Counted from the first letter of the stretch, positions 9,811 to 21,182 are shown. The stretch is DNA of 64,000 nt from Prorocentrum cordatum (GCA_963575745.1 CAUYUJ010015715.1:207929-271928); one strand, 5' to 3'. Notes: generated by a model not told the origin, from the letters alone. Made by a program: numbers and translations.

Positions 9811-12475
9811 TCATGTCGACGTCATCGTATTTCGTCCTCGAAACGTATCGGAGAAGAAGTGGGGGGAGGCCGAGGCTGCTGCTGGACCGCCAGGGCGTGA
9901 TGATGAGTCCTGGCTCCGCTGAGTGTGGCCGACCTGGTGCCAGGAACCGTCAGACCCTGACGTCTGTGGTCTGCGGGAGGCGGTCGTCGGCGCCGGCCGA
10001 CCTCCGTTCCACGGATCAGCACCCTGCAATGGATCACCTTGGCCAGGAGAGCCGTCGACATGGTCGTCGGTTGCCCCTACCGCGGTGTCCGAGACCATCC
10101 ACACCTGGTGAGCACTCGTCCTGGGCATCTGCGCTGATGGCTCAGGTGGGCCTGATTGCCCAGGAGAGGTCAATGGTGACGTAGATGATGTAGGGGACAA
10201 TGAAGGGAGGTAGGCGTTCAGGTAGAGGGCCCAGCCGCCATGCTGGCGTCGCTGAGGGCAGTCGCGCACGAGGTGCTCCTCCGAGTCGCACTCGTGGCAC
10301 TTGAGGCGCTGCCCGTCTGGACCCATGGGGTTGCCGGACCTGCCCGTGCTCGTGCCGCTGGTCCGGTGCTTCCCCTTTCACTTACCATTGCCCTTCCCGA
10401 AGCCTAACAAGGTCTCCCGGACCGTGGCGTCGTCCAGGTGCGCGAGGTAGGTGCGGCCCTTGCCGCGGCCTTATACCCTCCCCCTTGCGCTTGAGAGCTC
10501 GGCGCGCTCGACGGGTCGGCTTGTAGTTGTTGAACCGACGCCACCTGCTCCTGGCGCGCTCGTAGGCCCAAAAAAAAAGCGGGCCGCGCGCTGGTCCTCG
10601 GGGGCGCCGTGGAGCTCGGGGTCGCCCTCCTTGATCTCCTCGCCGAAGCTCGACGCTGTGCCCGAGTCGGTGCCAGAGTCGATTCCACCGGCTGGGTGGG
10701 CCTCCTGCTGGCGGGGGGCCTCGGCACGGCTGCGGCCCCCACTAGGCTCGGGAGGGCTGACTGCGCCCGTGGCCGGAGGTCCTTGGCGACCCAGGCTCAG
10801 ACCGCCAGCATCACCATGGAATCTGCTGGGGTCATTCGGCGAAGGAGTGGCCAAGAACGTCAGGCTTCCTCCGGCACGAACTGCCTGGGAGAGGTCCCCG
10901 GGCGAGTTCTCCACCATATGGCCGATGCGGCCCAACTGATTGGTCATGTGCTGCAGCTGCTGCGCGTTGGAGGGGTGGGCCACGTTGTAGCGCTGGAGGA
11001 CCATGAGCAGCTGACTGTCGTCAACGCCGCACGCGCGGAGGAGCAGGAGGCTGAGCCCCTCGAAGCCGACCGTCAGCTGACCGGCCTGCTGCGCGCGGTT
11101 GCGCACGATGTCGAACCGCGCGAGGAAGTCGTCGATGCGCTCCCCGGGCTGGCGGTGGAAACCCATGAGAGCCTTCGGCGGTGCGCCCCTCCTCCCCCAG
11201 CTGGCCCCAGCGCTCGGCCAAGCTGTGCATCGGGAAGGTCATCGGTGGCGCCGGCTGCCCGTTGATGATACCTCCCTGGATGAGGATCTGGGGCGGCCAC
11301 TCGTCGACGCAGGCCGCCTGCCGGAACTCGTTCACGTCGGAGTTTGCGACAGACCAGATCATCACCTCCCGGGCCCATCGACTGAAGGGCGCGCGAGCCT
11401 GCTGCTCGGGCCCCCAGGTCCGGAGGTGACGGATGTTGCTGCTTCCGCCCCCGCCTGCGTCCACGCATGACAAGTAGGAAATGGCAAGCAGGGCCCCAGC
11501 TATGAGCTGCGCCCACTTGTGGCTGAGGCCCCTCAGCAGCACCTCCATAGCCTCGGAGCCTGGGACCCACCATCGTCGATGCTCTGGCAGGCTGCCTCGG
11601 AGTCGACGCGGATCGTGGTCCCTGGTATGCTCTGCTTCGCCGGCCTCCTCGGGATCGCGGTTCACCGAAGGGTCGTCGCGCCAGCGATGCGGGGGATTCA
11701 CGCCATCAGCGATCGTCTCCGCATTATTGCACTGCGGCTGGTGCTGGGCGGTGAACTTGACGAAGGGCTTGGGCTCCGGCCAGTTGCGGCGCTGGGTGAC
11801 TGCCCCGGGCTCGGCCTCGCCGAGGAGGGTGCTCATGGAGCGTCCTTCTCTTTGGGCCTTGGCAGTGCCGCGCAGGTCGGGAATGGCGGCCCTCCAACTC
11901 CGCGGGCCACTGGCGCCGCGCGCATCCCAAGTCGCCGCGGGGGCCGCCGTCGCAGCCGTAGGCGTGGACGAGGTTGTAGGCGTAGGCAAAGCCGTAAGCG
12001 AAGACATTGTAGCCGAAGGCGTCGTCTTCGTGGCCGTAGGCGTGCTCGGAGTAGCCGTCGGCGTAGTCGCAGTCGCAGGCGTTCCCCTTGAACTCTCTTC
12101 TGACGCCGATAGCTTGGGCTCGGAGTAAATCTCAGGACTGACGCTAGCAGCAATCTCCACAGGCGGAGACCATGACATCTGAGACTCTGGGGTTGCCTGC
12201 GACATGGTCGCACCTGGCTCTCTCGGGATGTACGAGACACTCATGGGGTGATCGCGCGGGGCGGTCGTGGCGCCGCACGCTGGGCTCACTAAGACATCCC
12301 AAACAGGCTCGCGTTCCCGCCCTCCCTTCCCGGCGCCGTCCTGCCGGCTGCCGTCGTAGATCTTCTGGTGGTCGCACGCACTTGTGCAGGATGGTCGCGC
12401 CTGCTCTCGGATCGCCGGGTTCATGCGGCGGGATCGGGTTCCCATGGGTTCCCTGCCGCGCCGCGCGGGGGGCAA
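9811..12475 (-). pseudogene. Copia-1 gag with CCHC zinc knuckle
   Basis: Capsid/nucleocapsid part of the element, in three frames. 12,475-11,021 starts with a low-complexity Ala/Thr/Pro/Ser region and continues into capsid-like sequence. A frameshift near 11,166 leads to the gag core (RQPGERIDDFLARFDIVRNRA, then LLRACGVDDSQLLMVLQ; 11,166-10,471). The nucleocapsid is CHECDSEEHLVRDC (10,299-10,258), a perfect C-x2-C-x4-H-x4-C knuckle. The position just downstream of the primer-binding site supports this being the first product. Start codon not certain. Confidence 0.7.
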
Positions 12476-12600
12476 AGGTACAACGCTATACTGATGAGCG
12501 TGCTGCTCGATATGCGGAAGAACGCAAGGTTCATGTAGACGGAGTGGGAGAACGTCTTCATCGAGATGACGCGAGAAGAATGGAACATCGTGGAAGGGAG

Positions 12601-12617
12601 CCGAAGCTCCGCCACCA
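12601..12617 (-). other. Copia-1 primer-binding site
   Basis: Directly abutting the 5' LTR on the minus strand is TGGTGGCGGAGCTTCGG. It begins with TGG, the complement of a tRNA CCA end. The plus strand reads like a tRNA 3' acceptor end (...CTCCGCC-A-CCA). It resembles the copia-2 site and, loosely, sites complementary to initiator-methionine tRNA. Confidence 0.65.
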
Positions 12618-12824
12618 ACTAAAGTAACAAGTAGGGGATGAGATATAAGAGAATGTGCGCTCTGTCTTGCGAGAGCGATGTATGCGGTATGCGGTGCTGT
12701 TAGGCGTATATGCGCGGGCGCTGAGCCTGGCCAGGCTCAGGGCCCAAAAGGCAGCGGGAGAGAGGCGGGTGAAACAGGGCAGGGGCTGTGAAAGGCAGGG
12801 ATGGTCTGAGATGGGTCCGTTCGA
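12618..12824 (-). repeat. 5' LTR of copia-1
   Basis: Direct repeat partner of 548-753, ending on the minus strand in ...TTTAGT directly before the primer-binding site. Confidence 0.8.
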
Positions 12825-12903
12825 ATTGCGTGTCCATGCGGGAGGCGGGGGCGTACGAGGAATGAACGAGGTCCCTAAGGAGCAAGGAGAAGAAGCAAGC
12901 TGA

Positions 12904-13317
12904 TCTTTCCCCATTCCTTCCCTCCACCCCGTTCATCCTCCCCTCCCCTTCAATCCTCCCTCCTCCTTCCTCCTCCCTCCTCGCCTCTCTTTCGAAACCC
13001 AGTCCCTCCTCCCACTTTCGTCTTGCAACCCATTCTGCTCCTCCGCCCCATTTTCCTCCTCCCGTGTCTTCCTCTCTCCTCGTCCTCCTCCTCCTCCTCC
13101 TCCTCCTCCTCCTCCTCCTCCTCCTCCTCCTCTTCATCCTATTCCGGACGCAGGCGAACGCCCCTACTCCCCTTCGAAAATACCCCAAACATACCTCGGC
13201 GATGACGCCACCGACGACGATTGGAATGACGCCGACCCCCATCCCGCCACCGCCGACGACGACGAACGCAACGACGAGACCAAGCCGACGCGGACGCCGT
13301 GCGGACGCGGCCGCCGA

Positions 13318-13364
<47 letters not shown>

Positions 13365-13413
13365 CCGACGACGACGCCGACGCCGACGACGACGACGACG
13401 ACGACGCCGACGC

Positions 13414-13446
<33 letters not shown>

Positions 13447-13551
13447 CGACGACGACGACGCCGACGCCGACGACGACGACGACGGAGACGACGACGCCGA
13501 CGACGGCGACGACGACGCCGACGGTGCCGACGACGACGCCGACGCCGACGC

Positions 13552-13593
<42 letters not shown>

Positions 13594-13930
13594 CGACGCC
13601 GACGGTGCCGACGCCGACGACGGCGATACAGACGACGACAATAGCGCCAGCGACGCTGCGGCCTGCGGGACCGTGGCCGCGGGGCCGCCCGCCGACAGCG
13701 CGCCGCAGGATGGGGGCGCCGAAGCCTGGCGCACGCAGTTCTTCCCCCCCTCTCCTTACCCTCGCTCCTCCCTCCTCCTCCTCCTCCTCGTCCTCGTCCC
13801 TCCTCCTCCCTCCTCCTCCTCCTTGTCCTCCTCCTCCTCCTCCTCCTCCTCCTCCTCCTCCTCCTGTCCTCCTCCATCCCGTTCCTCCTCCTCCTCCTCC
13901 TCCTCCTCGTCCTCCCTCCTCCATCCTCTT
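12904..13930. repeat. Trinucleotide block: (TCC)n - (GAC/GCC)n - (TCC)n
   Basis: Pyrimidine-rich DNA from 12,904 leads into (TCC)n at 13,083-13,137. About 310 bp of mixed GAC/GCC triplets follow at 13,317-13,625, then more (TCC)n at 13,775-13,920. All frames are open here because triplet repeats contain no stops; long Asp/Ala, Ser, Leu and Arg ORFs are artefacts of this. Confidence 0.95.
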
Positions 13931-14255
13931 TCCGCACCCCTCTGCAACTCACATCTCAGAGCCGTCCTTTCCAGAGGCTCTGGGGGACACATCTCTAGCC
14001 GTCCTTCCTGGACAAATGGCCCCTGGAGGCCGCATGGGGCCTCATGGGGCCCAGGACACTGCAAGAGCCCAACCTACGATATCCGCGTTCCCTGGAGCAT
14101 CGGGTTCCCAATCCTCTATGTTTCAGCCATGCCTTGCTCAGTAGGCCCTCCCAGACCTGTGCACCGTACCACAGCACATGGACATATATGTGCTATAATC
14201 CGCCGATGCAGCGTGTGAGTTCCAGAAAACTACAACCTGAGCTTCAGCTCTGCTG
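13931..14255. other. Unassigned unique sequence
   Basis: Non-repetitive stretch without a recognised gene or element. Confidence 0.4.
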
Positions 14256-14310
14256 GGGGGGGGGCCGGGAGGGGCTCTGCCGGGGTAGGGGGGGGAGGGG
14301 GGGGGGAGGG
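14256..14310. repeat. Poly-G runs
   Basis: Several runs of 4-11 G on the plus strand within about 55 bp, followed by C runs near 14,335. This could form a G-quadruplex. Confidence 0.85.
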
Positions 14311-14359
14311 TTCATCGGGTCCACCCTTTCTTCCCCCCCCCTCCCCGTAATCCCAAACC

Positions 14360-14945
14360 GCCCCACGACGGGCCAAAAGGGGCCCAGGAGGCCACCAAGA
14401 CGGTCCAGGAGGCGCCCGAAACGGCCCAAGAGCGCTCCTGGACGCCCAACATGGCCTGAAGACGGCCCAAGAGGTCTCCAAGACGCCTCAAGGAGATCCC
14501 AAAAGGACCCCCAAGAGGGCCCCAAGAGGGTACAATAATAAAGTTGCGAATAGGTTTTGAAGCATTTTCACATTATCGCCTTTTCCGTCTTAGAAGCGCC
14601 GAAGACGGTCCAAGAGGCCCTCAAGATCGCCCCAAGACAGCCCAAGAGGCCCCCAAGAGGAGCCAAGACGGTCCAAGAGGGCCCCAGTATAGCCATGGAG
14701 GCCCCCCAAGACGACCCCGAGAGGCCCCCAAGATGGCCTCAAGAGGGTGAACCCGAACGGACCCTTCTAGTCCTCCACCCCAAGATGACCCCAAGAGCCC
14801 CCAAGATGCCCCCGACGCGCCCCCAAGGGGCCCCCAGAGGCCCCCAAGAGGTCCCCAAGAGGCCCCCAAGAGGACCCCGAGAGGCCCCCAAGAGGCCCCA
14901 AAGGCCCCCAAGAAGCCCCAAGAACAAAGAGGCCCCAAGAGGCGC
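14360..14945. repeat. CCAAGAGG-type degenerate minisatellite, copy 1
   Basis: Dense irregular repeats of CCCAAGAGGCCC-like units about 9-12 bp long, with an internal non-repetitive segment (about 14,540-14,600, ...GCATTTTCACATTATCGCC...). That segment recurs in the copies at 17.1 kb and 42.9 kb. All copies have the same orientation. The long ORFs over it are Gly/Trp/Leu or Pro/Lys/Arg low-complexity strings. Confidence 0.85.
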
Positions 14946-15083
14946 TCACTCGCGTGCTGCCAGTCCAGAGGTGCACGGCCTGACTTGATCTTGCTCGGAA
15001 GCGAAAGCGATGAACGAAGAACCTTCCACCCGTCGCCGTCACCTGTCGTCGGTCGTCAGCCGTCGGCAGCCGTTCGCCGTCAG

Positions 15084-15128
<45 letters not shown>

Positions 15129-15131
15129 GTT
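15084..15131. repeat. (GTC)n microsatellite
   Basis: Uninterrupted GTC/CGT triplets. Related short CGT arrays occur at 15,974-16,030 and near 17,563. Confidence 0.9.
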
Positions 15132-15427
15132 CGTCGTCATTGACTCCTTCGTCGGTCGTCGTCGTAAATATCCCGCTCGTCGACCGTTGGTCGTCCGTTG
15201 TCGTCGTCATCGTCCATTTCAACAACAATGGCATCAGGAGCGCCCCGGATCGGCGGCACTGGCCGGAGGCCACTACAATAGGACGCTTCCTTCCCATAAC
15301 TGTTCTGGATTAAGCCTCTGCTGCGCCACAGCGGTGCGAACATTCTGGAATGCGATTAAGATACGCAGGGCAGCGAGATGGCCGCTGACAAACAGCCCTG
15401 TCGATCACTCCATGGACCACACATACG

Positions 15428-15965
15428 ATGGCGAAGAACAGCGCCGACGACATTGAGTGGAACGGAGATCTCATCATGGTGGGTGTCCACGAGCGAGACC
15501 TCAAAGGCCTACATTCGAGGCGCTCGAAGAGAGGAACGTTCTGTATGTGGACCGAGACTGTGGATACGACTCGAAGGTCGAGCTAAACAGGCCGCCAAGA
15601 ACATCGATTGGGATCGCATTGAGAAGGACGACGGAACGGATGCACTGTTGAGACACGTTCGCCCCACACTAGGAGCTCAGCCCATCCAGGACGCCGGCAA
15701 GTACCTGGCGAAGTGGATCTTCGACCTTCGACGAGACAAGGGCGAGTCCATGCCGAGCTACATCTCGAGAGACGATGAGATTTGCCACAGCGTGACCAAA
15801 GGCTTCGACACAGAGAATTTCTGGAAGCAGATGCTCGAACGACTGTCGGACACGACAAATCTGTGGAACGACCTCTACCACAAGCTGGACTGGCTCCTCA
15901 ACAAGGTGCAGGATGACGCCGCCGAAAAATCCGCCGACCTTGTCGGCGTGTGGAAGAGGCTGTTC
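15428..15965 (+). pseudogene. Copia-type gag fragment
   Basis: From the ATG at 15,428 the frame reads DIEWNGDLIM...HERDLK. After a frameshift near 15,510 it continues YIRGARREERSVCGPRLW, GRAKQAA, then LGAQPIQDAGKYLAKWIFDL and RRDKGESMPSYISRDDE. This has the look of a dinoflagellate copia gag. The coding pattern dissolves into CGT repeats at 15,970. No pol follows directly; 17,640-18,055 may be a further part of the same element. Confidence 0.6.
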
Positions 15966-16429
15966 CGTTTGACTCGTCGTCGTCGTCGTCGTCGTGGTCG
16001 TTGTCGTCGTCGTCGTCGTCGTCGTCGCCTTCGCCGCTCGCTTCCCCCCTTTTCCCGAAGCCCGTCGCCAGTCCCCCCACTTTCACCGGGTTCTCCTCCT
16101 CGTGCGCGCCAGCCACTGCGGAATTGAGCAACGTTGTACTTGAGTCGAAGGGAAGCCCATTCCCTTTGACCTCTTCTCCGCCAAGGGGGGGGGGCGGGGG
16201 CGAGATCCCAGGAGAGGGTCCCGGGGGAGGTCCTGGGGGAGGGGTCTGGGGGAGATCGGGCGACTGGGCGGCCGCGCCAACCACAGCGAAATTGAACACA
16301 GTTGTAGTTGAGTCGAAGGGGAGCCCCTTCCCTTTGATCCCTTCCCCGCTGAAGGCGAGACGAGACGAGACGCGCGTGTCCGCCAGCTGGCGGGCCCCTT
16401 AGGAGCGGCGCGGGCGGGCTGGGGCCCGG
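15966..16429. repeat. CGT array plus duplicated ~70-bp segment
   Basis: (CGT)n at 15,974-16,030. A ~70-bp direct duplication (16,117-16,185 and 16,278-16,350) is marked by TTGAGTCGAAGGG and separated by G-rich sequence (16,183-16,260). Confidence 0.7.
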
Positions 16430-16795
16430 TCAGATGTGCGCGTGCGCAAGGTAATATTTCTCCCGATTGTTCCAGAATGTCCGGTCTCCAGCAACATCCA
16501 ACCACGACGTGGTATTGTCCCCAATGGTAGCTCGTACAAATTGTGATATTTTGTCGGACCACCTCTTTCGCTGCCCTCCGTGTCTGCGTATCGCTGGTCT
16601 GGCGTCGTGGATATCGGGCCCCCACGCCGCAGCAAGTCTGGTCCATCTGAGGCGGGATTGCGTTGCGACTCGCCCTGCCCATCGCCATTTGCGCTTGTGG
16701 TAGAGGGTCGTCCAGTCGTCTACTTTGAAGCGCGTCGGTAGATATGTAGCCGCGCGGGTAGCTCTGCGAATGAAATCCTCCCACGGTCCCTCATC
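16430..16795 (-). pseudogene. LINE ORF2 C-terminal fragment
   Basis: On the minus strand an uninterrupted stretch of about 120 codons ends at TGA (16,430-16,432). It reads EDFIRRATRAATYLPTRF, then LYHKRKWRWAGRVATQSR, LRWTRLAAAWGP and RKRWSDKISQFV. The W-x2-RK-WRWAGR and R.RW.D signatures are typical of the end of non-LTR retrotransposon ORF2 proteins. The 5' part is missing, as expected of a 5'-truncated insertion. It belongs to a different family from the other LINEs in the window. Confidence 0.65.
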
Positions 16796-16815
16796 CGCTC
16801 GGTGGAAGCTCCGCT

Positions 16816-16922
16816 GGGGGGGGGGGGGGGTCCGGAGGTGAGGTCCCGGGGGGGGTTCCCGCGGAGGGCTCCCGGGGGGGTCCTGGCGGGGTCCTGGGCG
16901 AGGGGTCCCAGGGGGTCCCGGG
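16816..16922. repeat. G-rich quadruplex-prone tract
   Basis: A 15-G run followed by repeated GGGGGTCC/GGGGTCCCGG blocks, similar in pattern to 16,183-16,260. Confidence 0.8.
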
Positions 16923-17139
16923 GCAAATACGACTACTCTCCCGTCGGGCGGTTGGGCGGGGAAGAAAAGCCTCAGGACGCGGCGAAACTGCCCTAAAATG
17001 CCCCCAGAACTGTCCTCGAGGGCCCCGGATCGCCGAAGTATCGGTCCAAGTCTCCAAAGTAGCCTCCAGACGGCTCAAAAGGTTTCAAAAACGCTCCGAA
17101 CAGGACTTCCAAGAAGGTCCCAAGGGGCAAGAATCATCG

Positions 17140-17560
17140 ATTCCCCGTATTTTTTCAAAGATTTCGGCATTTTCGCCTTGTCAGCTTCCCGACGCTCCAA
17201 GACAGGCCAAGAAACTCCCAAGACCGCCCCAAGATGGCCCAAGAGGCCTCCAAGAAAACCCCAAAACTACGCAAGAGGGGCCCAAGACCGACCAAGAGGC
17301 CTCCAAGACAGCTCAAGAAACCCCAATGACGGCTCCAAGTAGGAGCCCAGACGGGGGACCCGAACGGACATTTCGAGCCCGCGGACTGAGAAGCTCTCAG
17401 GAGGCCCCTAAAGGTCCCTAAGAAGCCCCCCAAGAAGCCCCAAGAAGCCCCCAAGAGACCCCCGGGAAGCCCCAAGAGGCCCCCACGAGGCTTCCAAGCG
17501 GCCCCCAAGAGCTTCCCAAGAGGCCCCCAAGCTACCCCCAAGAAACCCCCGATAGCGTTC
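17140..17560. repeat. CCAAGAGG-type degenerate minisatellite, copy 2
   Basis: Begins with TTTCGGCATTTTCGCC...TTCCCGACG, as in copy 3, and continues with CCAAGA/AGGCCCC units. An internal segment near 17,350-17,390 (ACCCGAACGGACATTTCGAG) is shared with copy 1. Confidence 0.85.
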
Positions 17561-17639
17561 GTCGTCGTCGTCGTCGCCATCTAGGGTCGGCGGCACCGGC
17601 CGTTATGCCTTCGCAATCAACGCGCGGCCCCACCAATTC

Positions 17640-18055
17640 GTCAAGACATGATCATGTTTCAACCAAGGGATGACCAGCTTCGCGGATGGCTACCACTGCA
17701 GAGATTTCGATTGACACCGACGGAGAGCAGCCATCAGCGCAGGTCCAGACACCTTCGACTACCAGCATCGGCGAGCAACTTCGCGTATCCTGGCCAGGTG
17801 GCGAGCTCACGAACCGAGATCGCAAGACAGGACACGAAGGTGGACGTCACCGTGGTCAAGGGCATATCCACGCTGGATGGGAGGAGTAATAATACCACGG
17901 CAGCCAGGACTCCTCCTACTACGAGGGCACCGAGCCGTCAGTCATCGACGGCGGCGAAGACGAGGACGACGACTCCAGCGCGCTGGAGGTCGAAGAGGCC
18001 GAACAAGCGTTCGCGGCTCAGCAGCACAACTTCAATGAGGTTCGTGATCTAATGC
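17640..18055 (+). pseudogene. Possible copia gag-linker fragment
   Basis: One plus frame reads YYEGTEPSVIDGGEDED then EVEEAEQAFAAQQHNFNEVR. This acidic linker resembles the one after gag in copia-2 (YYEDESD...AYAAYAEARAKM). It may be the continuation of the gag at 15.4 kb after intervening insertions. Short and frameshifted, so only tentative. Confidence 0.4.
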
Positions 18056-18290
18056 GGTGGTGGAATATACGTGTTGCAATCTAGGTCGTGCGATCTACAT
18101 TATGCAATTTATGAGGAGCACATTCGGTTGGCAAAATATGTGGTGGAATGCATGTTGTACAGTCTACGTGGAACAACTTACGCACCGCTGGATGCCCCCA
18201 AGGGGGGCGGGGGGTGTCCGGGACGAAAATGGGGGAAATTACGACCGACTAGGACGGATTCCAACAGTTGGGGTACCAATCCCAACCAAC
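18056..18290. other. Unassigned sequence
   Basis: AT-richer stretch with no recognised feature apart from a G run at 18,201-18,212. Confidence 0.35.
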
Positions 18291-18700
18291 GGGTACCAAT
18301 TACAACCGCTTTGGAAGATCCTTACGGGTTCCTTACAAGTTCCCTGCAGGCTCCGTAGAAGCTTCTTAGAGGCTCCTTCTAGGCTCCTTTGAAGATCCTA
18401 AGAGGCTCCTTGGAAGCTCCTGACTGACTCCCGAAAGGTTCATTGGAAGTTCCTTCGAGGACTTCCCAAAAATTTTGGATGAATGTCCGAAAGCTTTCTG
18501 GAGGGTTCCGGAAGATTTCTGGGGATTTCTCCGGATCCCGCAGGATTCCTAAGATTTGTGAAGGTTCCTGAAGGGTTCTTGAAGATTTCAGCCGGACATC
18601 CGAAAGCTTCCTGAAGGATGTCTCACGGCTTCTGCAGGATGTCCCCAGGTTCGCGTGGATTCCTGGAGGATGTCTGGTGGATCCTGAAGGAATCCTGAAG
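18291..18700. repeat. Degenerate ~12-bp repeat (GGCTCCT/GAAG units)
   Basis: Irregular tandem repeats of the type GAGGCTCCTTGAAGNTCC, fading into GGATTCCTGAAG-like units to the right. Confidence 0.65.
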
Positions 18701-18720
18701 GACTCCTGCGGGATTCCTGC

Positions 18721-19580
18721 GGTCTCCTGCGGGTGCGGTGTTCTCCAGGTCCCGAGGGCGACGCTTCCAATGGAAGCGTTTCGTGCACTCGGGGCCTCGG
18801 TGAGCCCAACCCACGGGGGGCAGATCGTGACGTCAGGGTCCAAAAACACATGGGAATTTCAACAGTTTAACATAAAACCTTCAAAAACACATAGTAATTT
18901 CAATAATTGTGACCCCTATTCTCAGGGAATTGGGGTTTCGCTTGAAAAATCCTTCCAAAATCGAGCCCCAGACCCCGCCTCGGAGCCTCCTGGGGGCCTC
19001 CTGAAAGCAGGGGCGAACGGGTCACTTTGCCCCGCGCCGCTGCAGCCGAATCGCTCGGTCCCCGCCTCCTTTCCTGCGGGCGTGGGGTTCTCCAAACCCC
19101 CGAAGGCGACGCTTCCAATGGAAGGGTTTCGTGCCCTCGGGGGTTCGGGTGGCCCCCGAAACCATGGGAAGGGAGAGCGTGGCCGAACGTGTCACCTTGC
19201 CTTCCTCCGCTGCCGCCACCGCGGGGTCGTTCGGCCCCTGCTTCCTTTCCTGCAGGCGCGGGATTATCGAAACTCCCGCGGGCGACGCTTTCGATGGAAG
19301 ATTTTCGTGGCCTCGGGGTTTCGAGGTCGAACCCATGGGGAGGGAGAGCGTGGCCGAACGAGTCATCTTGCCTCCGCCGCCGCCGCCGAGTCGTTCGGCC
19401 CACGTCTCCTTTCTCATGGGCGTGGGACTCTCCAAACCCCCGAAGGCGACGCTTCCAATGGAAGCGTTTCGTGCCCTCAAGGCCTCGGAAAGCCCCCGAA
19501 CCCATGGGGAGGGAAAAGGTGGCCGAACCAGTCACCTTGCCCTCCGCCGCCGCCGCCTTCTCCCCCACTTCCCCAACGAA
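18721..19580. repeat. ~174-bp tandem satellite
   Basis: The anchor GGCGACGCTT recurs starting near 18,757, 19,105, 19,281 and 19,445. The step is about 164-177 bp, with one interval doubled by a unit replaced by unrelated AT-rich DNA at 18,840-18,980. Each unit includes CCAATGGAAG, CCATGGG and GGCCGAACGAGTCA. Frames are largely open in both strands, which explains the long ORFs. Confidence 0.85.
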
Positions 19581-19739
19581 TGCATGTTCAAATTAATTCC
19601 AACGCTTGACGTTTCGCGTATCCCCACCAGCCCATCCAGACACGATCGGAGGTTTTCTTGAGGCCTCTTGGAGGCTATTGTGAGCCCTGCTCGACTTGAG
19701 GTTGTCAGAGGATATCCTGAGCCATGCTCGACCTCCTGG

Positions 19740-19885
19740 GACCAGCTTTGGGGCAGGAAGAAGAGAAGGATAAGAAAGAGGAGGAGGAAAAGGAATGCGG
19801 CACGAGAAAGATCGAGAGGAGGACGAAAAGGAGGAGGAGGAATGAGAGGAGGAGGAGGAGGAGGGAGAAGGCAGGATCGGAAGGG
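19740..19885. repeat. Purine-rich GGA/GAA tract
   Basis: AGGAGGAGG/GAAGAAG-rich plus strand; no supported gene. 19,886-20,280 shows nothing recognisable. Confidence 0.75.
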
Positions 19886-20284
19886 GGAAGGACGGACGAT
19901 GACAAGTATGATGAAAATTCTGGTTTCGATTTTGGTGGATGGGTGCGTTATGTGTCGTTGTGCAAGGTGCGTGGGATATATAGTGGTGTGTTGGAGATGC
20001 GTTGTTGTCTTAAGGTGGTATGTTTTCTTTGGATTTGGTGGTGCACAACAGCACAGCTCCCAGATGCCAGAACATAAACGAATACCGAGTTCCAAACGGA
20101 ACACCGATGTGGACTCCCACAGTGAAGGTGCACTTTGACAACATTCATTTGATGTCTGCATCGTCTTGAAAGTCTGTGCACATCGAACCCGACTGTCGGC
20201 TCAAGATGGCTGGTTGTAATTGGTACCACCTGGGTTCCCAGGTCGAATGTAATTGGTACCAATAGGTTAGGATTGGTCCGACAC

Positions 20285-20470
20285 GCGGTCCAGGACCCCC
20301 CCCCTGCCCTACTTTCCCCGGTCCGTCGCTGGCGACCCCCCCCCTTTTCCCGATCAGTCGTCGGCGGATTCCACTCCCCCCCCTTTCAAAAGGGGGGGGG
20401 GGTCGAACTCTACCCCCTTCCGCCCCTTTAGATTCGAAATTCGGACGCCCCCCCTCCCCCTTTTCATGCG
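20285..20470. repeat. C-run/G-run cluster with palindrome
   Basis: Several C8-C9 runs, and at 20,376-20,402 a near-perfect palindrome C8-TTTC-AAAA-G11. Confidence 0.85.
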
Positions 20471-20708
20471 GAGGGGCGGGGTTCGGAATTGACCCTATTA
20501 TACCTGGGACATGCTAGGCATGCTGTCTCATGAGCACTGCAATGTAACATGTTGGTTTCAGCAGGCCCAACTTGCAAGGAATCTATGGTTGTCATGTTTA
20601 TTACGATCAATGCAGACAGCTTTCGCTGAACGAACATACGTTTCCAGTTGCAGCTTCTGATGATCATCTAGACTGTGGTAACGGAGCCAGCCGGTTCCCT
20701 GCCATCTG

Positions 20709-20765
<57 letters not shown>

Positions 20766-20785
20766 CATTTCATTTCATTTCGCGC
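20709..20785. repeat. (CT)n, (TA)n and (CATTT)n microsatellites
   Basis: (CT)n interrupted once, then (TA)n at about 20,749-20,765, then CATTT repeats. Confidence 0.9.
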
Positions 20786-21100
20786 TCCTGCAGCGGTCGC
20801 GGGTCTCCGCGCCGGCGCGGGCTACGTCGGCGCGCGACCCCCTGCCGCCGCGGCTCAGCGTTGCTGCCCATGGCGGGGGCGCGCCGCGCTGAGCCTTCCT
20901 GCCGACGAAGTGGAGGGGCGGTCTTTCACGCCCCATCCTTCCCCTGCAGGTCTCGGGTGGCGAAGCTCGGCCCCATCCCGCGACAATCAGCTGCGGGGCG
21001 ACGCCGCGAAGGTGGGACTCGGCCGCTCTGAAGCTCGCAACCCAGCGGCAACGGCGGCGCCCGCAAAGGGCCCCCCCCCTCTCGCCAGGCACCAAGGCTC

Positions 21101-21102
<2 letters not shown>

Positions 21103-21182
<80 letters not shown>

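Larger units (their letters stand above)
548..12824 (-). mobile_element. Copia-1: decayed Ty1/copia LTR retrotransposon
   Basis: Complete but dead LTR retrotransposon of about 12.3 kb, read right to left. Order along the minus strand is LTR, primer-binding site, gag, CCHC knuckle, RING-H2-like finger, protease, dUTPase, methyltransferase-like module, zinc ribbon, integrase, reverse transcriptase, RNase H, LTR. Integrase before RT is the copia order. The coding region is broken by several in-frame stops (near 2,609, 4,637 and 7,189) and frameshifts, and the LTRs differ at about 9% of positions by eye, so the insertion is old. No clean polypurine tract is visible next to the 3' LTR. A possible 4-bp duplication (GCGT at 544-547 and 12,828-12,831) is too short to rely on. 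Confidence 0.85.

Noticed and set aside
13064-14218. Long plus-strand ORF rich in Asp/Ala and Ser
   Set aside because: It lies wholly over trinucleotide repeats, and all frames on both strands are open there. Repeat translation, not a gene.
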